A DNA stretch of 38,345 nucleotides from Planktothrix tepida PCC 9214 (lineage in GTDB: Bacteria; Cyanobacteriota; Cyanobacteriia; Cyanobacteriales; Microcoleaceae). The DNA is taken from positions 342,607 to 380,951 of the forward strand of contig NZ_LN889782.1 in assembly GCF_900009145.1 (NCBI RefSeq), given 5' to 3'. The position numbers and the translations under genes are program-made. Positions 16,241 through 25,937 of this stretch are shown one piece after another. The notes under the pieces are model-generated. The model worked only from the letters and a program-made list of their open reading frames with translations, did not search any database and was not told the origin of the DNA. Every line of letters begins with the position of its first letter. Position 1 is the first letter of the stretch.

Positions 16241-19200
16241 TTAACTTCCGCCAACCCGCGCCACATCACGGGAATTGGCTTCAAACGCTGCTGTTAACGC
16301 TTCATCCCCTGTTAAACCGGATTGTTCAGCTTCTTTTAAGGCTTCTAAAACCCGCTTATAATCTCGTGGAATCACTTTAACAAACGTCGGAATCATTTCC
16401 GTCCAATGAGCCAAAATTTTCAGCGCTTTTTGACTCTTGGTATACTCGGCGTGTTTAGCAATTAATTGGTAAACCTGATTAATTTCTTCTGGGTCTTCCA
16501 ACTTTTCTAAATCCGCCATTGACGGATTACAACGAGTGGCAAAATCCCCCGTTTCATCCAAGATATAAGCAATTCCGCCACTCATTCCCGCCGCAAAGTT
16601 ACGTCCAGTAGTACCGAGAACAACGACCTTACCTCCGGTCATATATTCACAACCGTGATCACCCACGCCTTCCACAACCGCACTCACGCCAGAGTTACGC
16701 ACGCCGAAACGTTCACCCGCTAACCCTCGGATATAGACTTCTCCCCCCGTCGCCCCATATAAGGCTACATTCCCGATAATAATATTTTCTTCGGGGATAA
16801 ATGTGGATTGAGAAGGGGGATAAATAATAATTTTACCTCCGCTTAACCCCTTGCCGACATAATCGTTAGCATCCCCTTCTAATTCTAACGTTACCCCCTT
16901 GGGAACAAACGCCCCGAAGCTTTGACCTGCACTGCCTTGGAAATGGAGATGCACCGTATCTTCCGGTAAACCCTGCCAATGGTTTTTGGTAATTTCATTG
17001 CCTAAAATCGTTCCTACCGCCCGGTTAATATTTTTAATCGGTAAGGTAGCACTGACTTTCTCCCCTTTCTCAATGGCAGGTTTACACAAATCCAGTAACA
17101 CCGTAATATCCAACGATTTATCTAACCCGTGATCTTGAGGAATTTGACAATAACGGCCGATATCTTCCCCAACTTCCGGTTGATACAGGATTTTTGAGAG
17201 GTCAATGCCTTTGGCTTTCCAATGGTCAACGGCTTTTTTGGGTTCTAATACATCCGTGCGTCCCACCATTTCAGTTAAGCTGCGGAAACCTAACTCCGCC
17301 ATCAGTTCCCGCACTTCCTGGGCGATGAACTTCATAAAGTTAACGGTGTGTTCCGGTTCTCCGGTGAAGCTTTCCCGCAGTTTGGGGTTTTGGGTGGCAA
17401 TTCCGGCTGGACAGGTATTCAAGTGGCACACCCGCATCATAATACAACCCAAGGTGACTAACGGTGCGGTTGAGAAGCCAAACTCTTCAGCCCCTAACAA
17501 CGCAGCAATTACCACATCCCGTCCGGTCTTCATCTGACCATCGGTTTCGACGGCAATGCGCGATCGCAAATTATTCAACACCAGGGTTTGATGGGTTTCC
17601 GCTAACCCCAACTCCCAAGGCAGTCCGGCGTGTTTAATTGAGGTTTGGGGAGATGCACCCGTCCCGCCATCAAACCCGGAAATCAGAACCACGTCTGCAT
17701 GGGCTTTAGCAACCCCAGCGGCAATGGTTCCCACTCCGACTTCTGAGACTAATTTCACACTAATCCGAGCTTTACGGTTGGAGTTTTTCAGGTCGTGGAT
17801 TAATTCGGCTAAGTCCTCAATCGAATAGATATCGTGGTGAGGCGGAGGCGAAATTAAACCCACCCCCGGCGTTGAGTGACGAACTTTAGCAATAGACGGA
17901 TAAACCTTACGTCCGGGGAGTTGTCCCCCTTCTCCGGGTTTAGCCCCCTGTGCCATTTTGATTTGGATTTCCTTAGCTTGGGACAGGTACAAACTCGTGA
18001 CCCCAAACCGACCGGAGGCGACTTGCTTAATGGCGCTATTTTTCGAGTCCCCTTGTTCGTTTGTCCAGGTATAGCGTTCTGGGTCTTCGCCGCCTTCTCC
18101 TGTGTTAGACTTACCACCAATGCGGTTCATCGCGATCGCTAAGGTTTCATGAGCTTCTTTAGAAATTGAACCATAACTCATCGCCCCAGTTTTAAAGCGT
18201 TTCATAATGGCTTCAATGGGTTCAACTTCTTCGATAGGAATGGGTTGACGATCTTTGAATTGTAATAAACCCCGCAAAGTGAAATATTTCTGGTTTTGTT
18301 CATTCACCAACTGAGCATATTTTTTGAACAATTCATAATCCCCCACCTTCACCGCTTTTTGTAGAGAATGAATCGCTTCTGGACTGAGTAAATGGGCTTC
18401 TCCGTCTTTACGCCATTGATATTCTCCCCCCACATCCAGGGTTGGAGTTTGATCACCCGGACGGTCAGGAAAGGCATTGGTATGACGTAAAATAGCTTCT
18501 TTTGCTATTACTTCTAAATCAGCGCCTTGAATGCGAGAAGCCGTCCAACTAAAGTATCGATCAATCACCGATTGATTTAACCCAATGGCTTCAAAAATTT
18601 GGGCTCCCCGATAACTTTGTAGGGTGGAAATTCCAATTTTTGAAGCGACTTTAATGACGCCTTTTGTTGCTGCTTTAACGTAATTCTTACAGGCGGTTTT
18701 ATAGTCTACCCCGACTAATAATCCTTGAGAGATCATATCGTGGATACTTTCAAACGCCATATAAGGATTAATGGCACAGCAACCATACCCGATTAAAACG
18801 GCAAAATGATGGACTTCTCGTGGTTCACCGGATTCTAAAATAATACCAACGCGGGTGCGAGTTCCTTGACGAATCAGATGATGATGTAAACCAGATACCG
18901 CCAATAAAGCGGGAATGGGAGCATGATTGGCATCAACACCGCGATCGCTCAAAATCAAGAGGTTCACCCCGTCCTCAATTGCCTTATCAGCCTGCTCAAA
19001 AATCTCCTTCATGGCTGCTTCTAAACCATTTACCCCATCTTTGGGGTTAAACAGAATTGGCAGGGTAATCCCGTGAAATCCATCTTCGTTAACCGCTTTC
19101 AGTTTTGCTAATTCGGCATTACTGAGAATGGGGGTTTTGAGTTTGATCAGATGACAGCTTTGGGGTTCGGGTTTTAATAAGTTGCGTTCCGCCCCGATGG

Positions 19201-20863
19201 TAGTTTCCGCCGAGGTAATAATTTCTTCCCGAATGGAGTCAATGGGGGGGTTTGTAACCTGAGCAAACAGTTGTTGGAAATACTCATACAACAGTTTCGG
19301 GCGGTCGGATAACACTGCTAAGGGGGTATCGGTTCCCATCGAACCCACCGCCTCAACCCCATCCCGCGCCATTGGGGTTAACAACAGCCGCAAGTCTTCA
19401 AAGGTATAGCCAAAGGCGGTTTGTAGCTGCACCAAAGTCTCCTGTAGAGACGCGCCATGGCGCGTCTCTACGGGGTCTGCGAGGCTCGTCTCTACGGGGT
19501 CTTGTAAATTCTCCAGGGTGACTAAATGCTGGTTCAACCATTCCCGATAAGGTTGTTCTGTGGCAATTTTAGACTTAATTTCCTCATCGGCAATGATCCG
19601 CCCTTGTTCCATATCCACCAGGAACATCCGCCCCGGTTGCAAACGACCTTTATAGGCGACTCGTTCCGGTTCGATGGGGAGAACTCCGGCTTCCGATGCC
19701 ATAATTACCAGATCATCCTTTGTTACATAATAGCGGGAAGGTCGTAACCCGTTGCGGTCGAGGACAGCCCCCATCATTGTCCCATCGGTAAACGCAATAG
19801 AAGCGGGGCCATCCCAAGGTTCCATTAAGCAGGAATGGTATTCATAAAAGGCTTTTTTCTCCTCACTCATGGACTCGTGGGCTGTCCAAGGTTCGGGGAT
19901 CATCATCATCACCGCATGGGGAAGCGATCGCCCTGCTAAGACTAACAATTCTAAAGCATTATCAAAAATTGTCGAGTCACTTCCGTTAACGTTAATGACG
20001 GGTTGAATTTTCTTGAGATCATCGCCAAACAGTTCGGACTCAAACATCGACTGGCGGGCGGTCATCCAGTTAATATTGCCTCGGAGGGTATTAATTTCGC
20101 CGTTATGGGCAATATAACGATAGGGGTGAGAACGTTCCCAACTGGGGAAGGTATTGGTACTGAAGCGAGAGTGAACCAACGCCAACGCACTCTCCATATC
20201 AGGATCATGCAGTTCCGGGTAATATTGTCCCACCTGCACAGGCATCAACATCCCTTTATACACCATTGTCCGACAGGACAGACTGGAAATATACCAATAA
20301 GGATCAGCACCAGGAACGCGAATTTCGGTATGAGATAATTTACGAATCACATAGAGTTTGCGTTCAAACACCAGATCATCGCTAATATTAGGGTTACGAC
20401 CAATAAACACCTGCTGCATAAAGGGTTCACTGGACTGGGCGGTATTTCCTAAACTGGAATGATCTGTAGGGACATCCCGCCAACCGAGAACAGTTTGACC
20501 TTCTTCGGTAACAATTTTTTCTAAAATCTCCCGACCTTTTTGGCGCTGTTGGGGGTCAGGGGAACTATAAATCATCCCCACCCCATATTGTCCGGGTTCG
20601 GGTAAATTAATATTCTCCGCCGCCGCCACTTTTTTAAGGAATTTATGGGGAACTTGCATTAAAATTCCAGCGCCATCCCCCGTATTGACTTCACAGCCAC
20701 AGGCGCCGCGATGGTCGAGGTTGAGTAATATGGTTAAGGCATTTTCAACAATATCATGGGATTTTTGCCCCTTCTGATGGACGATGAACCCGACCCCACA
20801 GGCGTCGTGCTCAAATTGAGGATCGTAGAGACCTTGTTTTTCGGGGAATGCTTGAGTATTCAT
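16241..20863 (-). CDS. gltB: Glutamate synthase large subunit
   Basis: It makes two glutamates from glutamine and 2-oxoglutarate, the second half of the GS-GOGAT cycle. The 1540 residues hold a class II glutaminase domain whose catalytic Cys22 (EHDACGVGF) is exposed after removal of 21 residues. Then come the central domain, the FMN barrel ([40 protein letters not shown]), the 3Fe-4S cysteines in [12 protein letters not shown], and the C-terminal beta-helix ([20 protein letters not shown]). No small subunit is adjacent. Most cyanobacteria use a ferredoxin-linked enzyme (glsF/gltS), but I cannot settle ferredoxin versus NADH type from sequence alone. Residues about 455-473 derive from a dispersed DNA palindrome inserted in frame in a linker. 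Confidence 0.95.
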   Translation of the reverse strand: MNTQAFPEKQGLYDPQFEHDACGVGFIVHQKGQKSHDIVENALTILLNLDHRGACGCEVNTGDGAGILMQVPHKFLKKVAAAENINLPEPGQYGVGMIYSSPDPQQRQKGREILEKIVTEEGQTVLGWRDVPTDHSSLGNTAQSSEPFMQQVFIGRNPNISDDLVFERKLYVIRKLSHTEIRVPGADPYWYISSLSCRTMVYKGMLMPVQVGQYYPELHDPDMESALALVHSRFSTNTFPSWERSHPYRYIAHNGEINTLRGNINWMTARQSMFESELFGDDLKKIQPVINVNGSDSTIFDNALELLVLAGRSLPHAVMMMIPEPWTAHESMSEEKKAFYEYHSCLMEPWDGPASIAFTDGTMMGAVLDRNGLRPSRYYVTKDDLVIMASEAGVLPIEPERVAYKGRLQPGRMFLVDMEQGRIIADEEIKSKIATEQPYREWLNQHLVTLENLQDPVETSLADPVETRHGASLQETLVQLQTAFGYTFEDLRLLLTPMARDGVEAVGSMGTDTPLAVLSDRPKLLYEYFQQLFAQVTNPPIDSIREEIITSAETTIGAERNLLKPEPQSCHLIKLKTPILSNAELAKLKAVNEDGFHGITLPILFNPKDGVNGLEAAMKEIFEQADKAIEDGVNLLILSDRGVDANHAPIPALLAVSGLHHHLIRQGTRTRVGIILESGEPREVHHFAVLIGYGCCAINPYMAFESIHDMISQGLLVGVDYKTACKNYVKAATKGVIKVASKIGISTLQSYRGAQIFEAIGLNQSVIDRYFSWTASRIQGADLEVIAKEAILRHTNAFPDRPGDQTPTLDVGGEYQWRKDGEAHLLSPEAIHSLQKAVKVGDYELFKKYAQLVNEQNQKYFTLRGLLQFKDRQPIPIEEVEPIEAIMKRFKTGAMSYGSISKEAHETLAIAMNRIGGKSNTGEGGEDPERYTWTNEQGDSKNSAIKQVASGRFGVTSLYLSQAKEIQIKMAQGAKPGEGGQLPGRKVYPSIAKVRHSTPGVGLISPPPHHDIYSIEDLAELIHDLKNSNRKARISVKLVSEVGVGTIAAGVAKAHADVVLISGFDGGTGASPQTSIKHAGLPWELGLAETHQTLVLNNLRSRIAVETDGQMKTGRDVVIAALLGAEEFGFSTAPLVTLGCIMMRVCHLNTCPAGIATQNPKLRESFTGEPEHTVNFMKFIAQEVRELMAELGFRSLTEMVGRTDVLEPKKAVDHWKAKGIDLSKILYQPEVGEDIGRYCQIPQDHGLDKSLDITVLLDLCKPAIEKGEKVSATLPIKNINRAVGTILGNEITKNHWQGLPEDTVHLHFQGSAGQSFGAFVPKGVTLELEGDANDYVGKGLSGGKIIIYPPSQSTFIPEENIIIGNVALYGATGGEVYIRGLAGERFGVRNSGVSAVVEGVGDHGCEYMTGGKVVVLGTTGRNFAAGMSGGIAYILDETGDFATRCNPSMADLEKLEDPEEINQVYQLIAKHAEYTKSQKALKILAHWTEMIPTFVKVIPRDYKRVLEALKEAEQSGLTGDEALTAAFEANSRDVARVGGS
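19444..19501. repeat. Dispersed palindrome inserted inside gltB
   Basis: A 28-bp perfect palindrome (19444-19471), with arms GTAGAGACGCGCCA and TGGCGCGTCTCTAC, is followed by a second copy of GTCTCTACGGGGTC. The two copies are at 19464-19477 and 19488-19501, 24 bases apart. This sequence style is typical of repeats found between genes in filamentous cyanobacteria. Here it is read as codons on the minus strand, giving DPVETSLA then [11 protein letters not shown] in the protein. The frame is kept because the period is a multiple of three. Confidence 0.85.
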
Positions 20864-21303
20864 TGCAATTAATTTAACGTTATCTATGACCAGAGGGATA
20901 GGAATGAACCGTTTGTCAGGGTGACGAATGCGTTGTTCAAGGAGGGAATGACCTAAATTATGCTCTATTCTCCAATTAGACAGAGTTCTAATGGTATATC
21001 TTAAGGAAAACTTTAAGGAAGTGGAACGGGGATGATTGGGAAAATCATTAAGCGCGATCGCGTCTATCTCCTTTATTGTCGGGGTTGGAGTGAATTATTA
21101 ATAATCCCTAACAAAACTAAAAATAATTGCGATCGCTTAAACTATCGTTACTTTTGTTTCTAAGTTATTGCTCAAGCCGTGAGTCTTTTCTTCCCTTGAG
21201 GTAAATCGGATTCAGAAACCGGGGATTTACAGGAGAGAACTGTAAGTTATTATGAAATGATATTGAGGTAAAACTCGGTAGATTACTAATCCGTTAAAAA
21301 CCT
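20864..21303. other. Gene-free stretch upstream of gltB
   Basis: About 440 bases lie between the divergent gltB and the HicB-like gene. They include two HIP1 octamers (near 21055 and 21130) and a half-decayed copy of the AGAAACC palindrome near 21212. No GTA-N8-TAC NtcA site was found by eye and no open frame is convincing. Confidence 0.6.
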
Positions 21304-21489
21304 ATGGATAACAATAATAAACAAGTTTACAATTATACCGTTATTCTGCAAAAAGAACCCGAGGTCGGTTATCATGCTTTTTGTCCTATTCTCAAAGGTT
21401 GTCATTCTCAAGGAGATTCCTTTGAAGAAGCCATTGATAATATTACAGAAGCAATTGAATTATATATTGAAAGTTTAAATGCTATTTGA
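21304..21489 (+). CDS. HicB-like protein, no HicA partner
   Basis: A 61-residue protein with the HicB N-terminal fold: YTVILQKEPEVGYHAFCPILKGCHSQGDSFEEAIDNITEAIELYIESL. In HicAB systems this domain neutralises the HicA mRNA interferase. It lacks a DNA-binding C-terminus, as many short cyanobacterial copies do. No HicA frame lies on either side: upstream is about 440 bases without a gene, downstream is a transposon remnant. It may be an orphan or solo regulator, or the toxin may have been lost. Confidence 0.8.
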   Translation: MDNNNKQVYNYTVILQKEPEVGYHAFCPILKGCHSQGDSFEEAIDNITEAIELYIESLNAI

Positions 21490-21535
21490 TTTTCCCTATA
21501 GATTTGTTTGACCTCTTGAGCGGAGTTACTATATA

Positions 21536-21784
21536 TATAGCAGTCCTAAATCATTAATAAATGGGGATAAAGAACCTGATGATTTTTTAATTACTTGTAT
21601 TTTATTTGCTCCTAATGCTCCGCAACAAAATCCGGTTGAAGATATTTGGTTACAAGCGAAAAACTTTTTGAGGAAGTATTGGTATTTATGCAAGTCGTTT
21701 AAGATTATCAAATTTTTGTTTGAGTTCTTTACCAAAGAACATAAATTTGATTTTCCCAAAATTCATCAGTATACTTATACATAG
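21536..21784 (+). pseudogene. C-terminal remnant of IS630-family transposase
   Basis: The frame reads through from the left terminal repeat to a TAG at 21782, about 82 codons. It contains FAPNAPQQNPVEDIWLQAKN, the DDE_3 block in which the glutamate of NPVEDIW is the third catalytic acid. The first two acids and the N-terminal helix-turn-helix are gone, and there is no start codon in a sensible place. It is a non-functional remainder in a deleted element. Confidence 0.82.
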
Positions 21785-21806
21785 AAAATCATTTAGGATT
21801 GCTATA
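21536..21806 (+). mobile_element. Internally deleted IS630-type element (MITE-like)
   Basis: A 271-bp element with terminal inverted repeats: TATAGCAGTCCTAAATCATT at 21536-21555 and its complement at 21787-21806, matching at 18 of 20 positions. Both ends are TA, as expected for the TA target of IS630/Tc1-mariner elements. Only the last part of the transposase remains between them. It could be moved by a full-length relative elsewhere in the genome. Confidence 0.8.
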
Positions 21807-21935
21807 GTTATCTTGTGGTTAGGAAATAAACTATTACAGAAACCCGATTTCTATAGCCCTGAAGGGCTTACTACGGGTTTACCAAATTAAGGTTAAATCT
21901 AATAAGAATCCGGGTAAAATATCTTCTCCTGATAA
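21803..21935. repeat. Duplicated segment, copy 1 (pairs with 23296-23429)
   Basis: About 133 bases match 23296-23429 at roughly 90 percent by eye. The segment includes TAGTTATCTT, a decayed AGAAACC palindrome, the hairpin AGCCCTGAAGGGCT, and the last codons of the Uma2 gene that ends at 21879. The match stops at the right end of the IS630-type element, so the element probably inserted at this TA. Confidence 0.8.
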
Positions 21936-22466
21936 GGTCGTGGGATTTTCTAATATTTCGACTTCTTGTTGAGGACGATAAATTTCAACTCGTTTATGTT
22001 TCGGATCAATTAACCATCCTAATTTTGCACCATTCTCTCGATATTCATTCATTTTATCTTGTAGGGATTTAAGAGAATCGCTAGATGGACGTAATTCTAC
22101 CACAAAATCAGGGCATAAAGGCACAAATTTTTCCCGTTGTTGCGGTGTTAAACTGAACCAGCGATCGCTTCTAATCCATGATACATCAGGAGAACGATCT
22201 GCACCATTGGGAAGTTTAAACCCTCCAGAAGAATCAAAAGCGATACCGAGTTTAGTTTGTTTGTTCCAGATGCCTAGTTCCACCGCAATATTAAAGTTAC
22301 GATGGCTGGTTTCTCCCCCCGTTGGTGACATAATCTTTAGCACTCCTGAGCGGTTTCGTTCAAATTTTAAGTCTTGATTTTTCTGGCATAATTCATAAAA
22401 TTGATCTTCTGTTAAATCTAATGTTAATTCTAAAGGAATGGGTAAATTAATTGTTCTAATATCCAT
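21879..22466 (-). CDS. Uma2-family (PD-(D/E)XK nuclease-like) protein 1
   Basis: A 195-residue Uma2 (DUF820) protein. It has the family's AVELGIWNKQTKLGIAFDSSGGFKLPNGADRSPDVSWI core, with the D of RSPDVSW, and FVVELRPSSDSLKSLQDKMNEYRENGAKLGWLIDP carrying the E/K positions of the restriction-endonuclease-like fold. The end is EDILPGFLLDLTLIW, the usual Uma2 tail. Complete in length and motifs. The role of these very numerous cyanobacterial genes is not known; many appear as scattered accessory copies. ATG at 22466 is the natural start. Confidence 0.88.
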   Translation of the reverse strand: MDIRTINLPIPLELTLDLTEDQFYELCQKNQDLKFERNRSGVLKIMSPTGGETSHRNFNIAVELGIWNKQTKLGIAFDSSGGFKLPNGADRSPDVSWIRSDRWFSLTPQQREKFVPLCPDFVVELRPSSDSLKSLQDKMNEYRENGAKLGWLIDPKHKRVEIYRPQQEVEILENPTTLSGEDILPGFLLDLTLIW

Positions 22467-22540
22467 AAAATTATACCCGGATTTTCCTATTCTATTTTAA
22501 CTTATCAAATCTCTAATTACGAATAGATTTAGGGAAAATA

Positions 22541-23134
22541 CTATCGCTGAGTCATCCCCATCACAGCGTTAACTGTAAGTTCAGGAAGCTCACCCAAAGT
22601 TGGCAAAATATCTAAACCTGAACAAACTAAGGGTAATTCATCACCCCACCACACCCAAACTTGTTGACGAGAAATATCAATTAACCAAGCTAATTGTGTT
22701 TCGTTACTCAAACAATGCAGAATCTTCTTTTGTAAGTCTAAAGTATTTTGATCTGGTGAGCGAATTTCAATTAACCAATCTGGAGATCCGTTAAATGGCC
22801 CATCTTCATCAGCAAGGCGATCGCAATTAATAATAGCAATATCGGGTACAGGTGAGTAGGGAGGAACTAGACAACGTAATTCTTGCACCGCCTCAAACTG
22901 ATTGGTATGCTGATTAATATAATTAACGAGATTGCGTTGTAACCGTGAATGAAACAGCGTTGGCATTGGTTTTTGACTCGGTTGGTCATTAATTAATTCC
23001 CATGCGGGAGAAGCCTCAATATTGGGTTGAGAAAGAAACTCTGCGAGTGAGATTTTTGTGACTGACTTCATAATGCCGCTTCCCAAAATTTCACTTTCTG
23101 GCTTAGACAAAACTTTTCTATCCTCTACGATCAT
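22541..23134 (-). CDS. Uma2-family (PD-(D/E)XK nuclease-like) protein 2
   Basis: A second Uma2 protein of a different subgroup. It has SLAEFLSQPNIEASPAWELINDQP, PDIAIINCDR and PDWLIEIRSPDQNTLDLQKKILHCLSNETQLAWLIDI, keeping the P-D and E-x-K-type residues. The C-terminus is LPELTVNAVMGMTQR. The start is uncertain. The ATG used here gives about 197 residues, but the family usually begins at MKSVTKISLAEF, the ATG at 23071, which has GGAAG ten bases upstream and gives 176 residues. A fragment of its 3' end is repeated at 23234. Confidence 0.82.
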   Translation of the reverse strand: MIVEDRKVLSKPESEILGSGIMKSVTKISLAEFLSQPNIEASPAWELINDQPSQKPMPTLFHSRLQRNLVNYINQHTNQFEAVQELRCLVPPYSPVPDIAIINCDRLADEDGPFNGSPDWLIEIRSPDQNTLDLQKKILHCLSNETQLAWLIDISRQQVWVWWGDELPLVCSGLDILPTLGELPELTVNAVMGMTQR

Positions 23135-23233
23135 ACCGCCCAAAGTAGATTAAGGATTTTTAACCGTTGACCACTAAAACGTAGTAAGCCCTGAAGGGCT
23201 TTCTGAGAGTCCTAAAGGACTCACTACGAACTA

Positions 23234-23281
23234 ATGACAGCGTTAACCGTAAGTTCAGGGAGATTACCCAAAGTCGGTAAA
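23234..23281 (-). pseudogene. 3' fragment of the Uma2-2 gene
   Basis: Minus-strand translation gives LPTLGNLPELTVNAV followed by a stop, matching LPTLGELPELTVNAV at the end of the intact gene at 22541. It is left over from a duplication that has otherwise been lost. Confidence 0.75.
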
Positions 23282-23295
23282 CAGAAACGGGGTTT

Positions 23296-23480
23296 CTATA
23301 GTTATCTTTTGGTTAGGAAATAAACTATTTAAGAAACCAGGTTTATATAGCCCTGAAGGGCTTACTACGGGTTGACAAAATTAAGGTTAAATCTAATAAG
23401 AATCCGGGTAAAACATCTTCTCCTGATAAAATTGACAACGGCAATCCCCCAGTTAAGGTATAATAACTTTCATCACGACC
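23296..23480 (-). pseudogene. Uma2-1 3' fragment in duplicated segment, copy 2
   Basis: On the minus strand, YTLTGGLPLSILSGEDVLPG and FLLDLTLIL correspond to the tail LSGEDILPGFLLDLTLIW of the intact gene at 21879. The flanking 134 bases (23296-23429) repeat 21803-21935, including the hairpin and palindrome remnants. The original stop has been lost to a small change, so the frame runs on. Confidence 0.7.
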
Positions 23481-23560
23481 CAAAACTGACAGGGTTGGGG
23501 TGAATGAGGATAAAAAATTATTCTTTAATGTGTATTGAGATTGAAATGAGGGTGATTGAT

Positions 23561-23887
23561 ATGAGTAAAAAGATTTTAGCTTCAATTCAAGGGATGACCA
23601 GTTCCCCTACTGTTGCACCAACTCGCGCCAGCCAAACCGTTAATCAACCCTATCCGAATTATAAGGTTATTGTGTTAAATGATGATTTTAATACGTTTCA
23701 GCACGTTGCTAATTGTTTGATGAAATATATTCCGGGGATGACCAGTGATCTCGCTTGGGAATTAACGAATCAAGTTCATTATGACGGTCAAGCAACGGTA
23801 TGGGTCGGCCCCCAAGAACAAGCTGAACTCTATCATCAACAATTAAGTCGAGAAGGGTTAACAATGGCACCTTTAGAAAAAGCTTAA
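23561..23887 (+). CDS. clpS: ATP-dependent Clp protease adaptor ClpS
   Basis: ClpS binds N-degron substrates and passes them to ClpC/ClpP in the cytoplasm. The fold is clear: YKVIVLNDDFNTFQHVANCL (about 33-52), then MKYIPGMTSDLAWELTNQVHYDGQATVWVGPQEQAELYHQQL and GLTMAPLEKA. The N-D-D acids of the N-degron pocket are present. The frame extends upstream to 23504, but the ATG at 23561 has GAGG nine bases before it and matches the usual N-terminal extension, giving 108 residues. This is the ClpS1 type shared with plant chloroplasts. Confidence 0.95.
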   Translation: MSKKILASIQGMTSSPTVAPTRASQTVNQPYPNYKVIVLNDDFNTFQHVANCLMKYIPGMTSDLAWELTNQVHYDGQATVWVGPQEQAELYHQQLSREGLTMAPLEKA

Positions 23888-23936
23888 TTCGGGAACCTAG
23901 ACCGATATTTTCTATTCCAAAAACAGATAGAAAGGC

Positions 23937-24563
23937 TCAAGGTTTAACACCCTGAATTACTTGTAAACTTCCTCCCGCATAAAGTTGAGGGGGATTGACA
24001 GTAAAGCCAATTTGTGATAGTAATTGAGGTACATCTGTTTTTAACAGTTGCCAAGCCGTTTCCGTTTCAAATAACCAGAGAAATAACGCTACCCCCGGCC
24101 AGAACAGGGGATTTGTCGGAGGATGGAAGTCAACGAGGGTAAAAGTCCCCCCCGGTTTGAGAACGCGATAAACTTCATTGAGAATTTGTTGCAATTGTTC
24201 AGGGTTCATCTCATGTAACGCAGCGCTGGTGTGAACGACATCAAAGCTGTTATCTGCAAAGGGCATATTTTCTGCAAACGCTTCTACATATTGCGCTTGA
24301 GGAACATTATTTTGGGCACGTTTGAGAGAGAGGGGAGACGCATCCAACCCCGTCACATTCTGAGAATACTTGACTAACACCGATGTTGCTTGTCCACTTC
24401 CACAACATAAGTCCAAAACCTGGGTTTGGGGGTTGAGCGTCAACCCCGTTAGTGCTAACTCCCGAAACCGACTCTCCCCTCCAACACTCAAGGCAGCGAG
24501 TCGGGAAATTGTATCATACAGCCATTGATAACGGTAACTTAAGCTTCTGAGGATGGTTGCCAT
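23937..24563 (-). CDS. Class I SAM-dependent methyltransferase
   Basis: It has the SAM-binding motif VLDLCCGSGQATSVL near residue 49, the acidic loop GLDASPLSL, motif II FDVVHTSAALHEM, and the motif III region LKPGGTFTLVDFHPP. This resembles the UbiE/small-molecule methyltransferases (Methyltransf_11). The substrate is unknown. The reading frame reaches a TTG at 24614, but the ATG at 24563 (MATILRSLSYRYQWLYD) is the better start and gives 208 residues. It converges on clpS and is divergent from hemH. Confidence 0.88.
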   Translation of the reverse strand: MATILRSLSYRYQWLYDTISRLAALSVGGESRFRELALTGLTLNPQTQVLDLCCGSGQATSVLVKYSQNVTGLDASPLSLKRAQNNVPQAQYVEAFAENMPFADNSFDVVHTSAALHEMNPEQLQQILNEVYRVLKPGGTFTLVDFHPPTNPLFWPGVALFLWLFETETAWQLLKTDVPQLLSQIGFTVNPPQLYAGGSLQVIQGVKP

Positions 24564-24656
24564 ATTGAGAAAAATTTTTATAAGTGAAAAGATCGACTTA
24601 ACCCACAAGGACAATATATTATTAAAATAGTTAATAAATCTTAGGATAGGAAACCT

Positions 24657-25829
24657 GTGACCGCTATGGGACGAGTCGGAGTCTTACTGCTAAATCTGGG
24701 CGGGCCAGAGCAACTGCAAGATGTTCGCCCCTTTTTGTATAATCTATTTTCAGACCCAGAAATTATCCGTTTGCCCTTTGCTTGGATGCAGAAACCTCTG
24801 GCTTGGATGATTTCCACCATACGCTATAAGAAATCCCAAGAAAATTATAAAGCCATTGGGGGCGGTTCTCCCCTGCGACGGATTACCGAAGAACAAGCTC
24901 TGGCGTTACAAGGGTCTTTACAAGAGAAAGGTCAGGATATTCGGGTGTATGTGGGGATGCGCTATTGGAACCCCTTTACCGAAGAAGCGGTAGCTAAAAT
25001 TAAACGTGATCAAATCGAACAATTAGTTATTTTACCTTTATATCCGCAATTTTCAATTAGTACCAGTGGTTCCAGTTTTCGAGTTTTAGAAAAACTTTGG
25101 CAACAAGATCCCAGTTTACAAAAAATTGATTATACAGTGATTCCGTCCTGGTATAACCGCCCCGGTTATTTACAAGCAATGGTGGAATTAATTGCTCAAG
25201 AAATTGCCCATTGCGAAAATCCTGAACAAGTTCCGATTTTCTTTAGTGCTCATGGTGTTCCCGTGAGTTATGTTGAAGAAGCTGGAGACCCCTACCGAGA
25301 TGAAATTGAAGGGTGTACGGCGGCAATTATGCAGACGTTAAATCGTCCTAACCCCCATGTTTTAGCTTATCAAAGTCGTGTTGGCCCGGTGGAATGGTTG
25401 AAACCTTATACCGAAGAAGCTATTCCTGAATTAGCAGAACAAGGGGTTAAAGAATTAGTGGTAGTTCCCATTAGTTTTGTCTCTGAGCATATCGAAACAT
25501 TAGAAGAAATTGATATGGAATATCGAGAACTGGCGGAAGAATCTGGAATTGAAAAATTCCATCGAGTTCCTGCCTTAAATACCCATCCTGTATTTATTAA
25601 TGATTTAGCAGAAATGGTAATAGAAGCGTTAGATGCTCCTAATATTAAGTTCTCTGATGTGGCACATCCTGGAAAACAAACGAAGATGTATCCTCAAGAA
25701 CGTTGGGAATGGGGGCTGACAACAACGGCTGAAGTTTGGAATGGTCGGTTAGCCATGTTAGGAATGATGGCAATTTTATTAGAAATCATTACCGGACAAG
25801 GCCCGTTACATTTCGTAGGGTTGCTGTAG
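24657..25829 (+). CDS. hemH: Ferrochelatase with C-terminal CAB domain
   Basis: It inserts iron into protoporphyrin IX, the last step of protoheme synthesis. [12 protein letters not shown] opens the enzyme, [12 protein letters not shown] holds the catalytic histidine near residue 199, and [22 protein letters not shown] holds the conserved glutamate. After a linker, [24 protein letters not shown] is a chlorophyll a/b-binding-like (Hlip-type) transmembrane helix. It is found in cyanobacterial and plastid ferrochelatases and links heme to chlorophyll supply. The total is 390 residues. The start is GTG at 24657 with GGA upstream; the ATG three codons later is an alternative. The stop codon overlaps a heptamer repeat array. 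Confidence 0.97.
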   Translation: MTAMGRVGVLLLNLGGPEQLQDVRPFLYNLFSDPEIIRLPFAWMQKPLAWMISTIRYKKSQENYKAIGGGSPLRRITEEQALALQGSLQEKGQDIRVYVGMRYWNPFTEEAVAKIKRDQIEQLVILPLYPQFSISTSGSSFRVLEKLWQQDPSLQKIDYTVIPSWYNRPGYLQAMVELIAQEIAHCENPEQVPIFFSAHGVPVSYVEEAGDPYRDEIEGCTAAIMQTLNRPNPHVLAYQSRVGPVEWLKPYTEEAIPELAEQGVKELVVVPISFVSEHIETLEEIDMEYRELAEESGIEKFHRVPALNTHPVFINDLAEMVIEALDAPNIKFSDVAHPGKQTKMYPQERWEWGLTTTAEVWNGRLAMLGMMAILLEIITGQGPLHFVGLL

Positions 25830-25870
25830 GAGTGCGGAGTGCGGAGTGTGGAGTGCGGAGTGCGGAGTGC
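25829..25870. repeat. Heptanucleotide tandem array, 6 x GGAGTGC
   Basis: Six units of GGAGTGC, the third being GGAGTGT, begin on the last base of the hemH stop codon. It is an STRR-type array with period seven. Confidence 0.92.
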
Positions 25871-25937
25871 GGGTCAAACATCAGCCATAAGCAGTTAATG
25901 ATTTCTCCTCCGTCCCCCCGTTCCCCTTCTCCCCTTC

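Larger units (their letters stand above)
23144..23560. other. Gene-poor stretch with gene fragments and hairpins
   Basis: About 415 bases hold two hairpins (AGCCCTGAAGGGCT near 23183 and GAGTCCTAAAGGACTC near 23208), a 3' fragment of Uma2 gene 2 (23234-23281), a decayed AGAAACC palindrome, and a 3' fragment of Uma2 gene 1 (to about 23480). No intact gene is present. Confidence 0.75.

Noticed and set aside
20864-21303. NtcA site upstream of gltB
   Set aside because: No GTA-N8-TAC could be found in the upstream 440 bases by eye, despite the nitrogen role of the gene.
23343-23585. 80-codon minus-strand frame as a real protein
   Set aside because: Only its end resembles Uma2 tails, it overlaps the clpS start, and its N-terminal half has no family pattern; it is read as a gene fragment.
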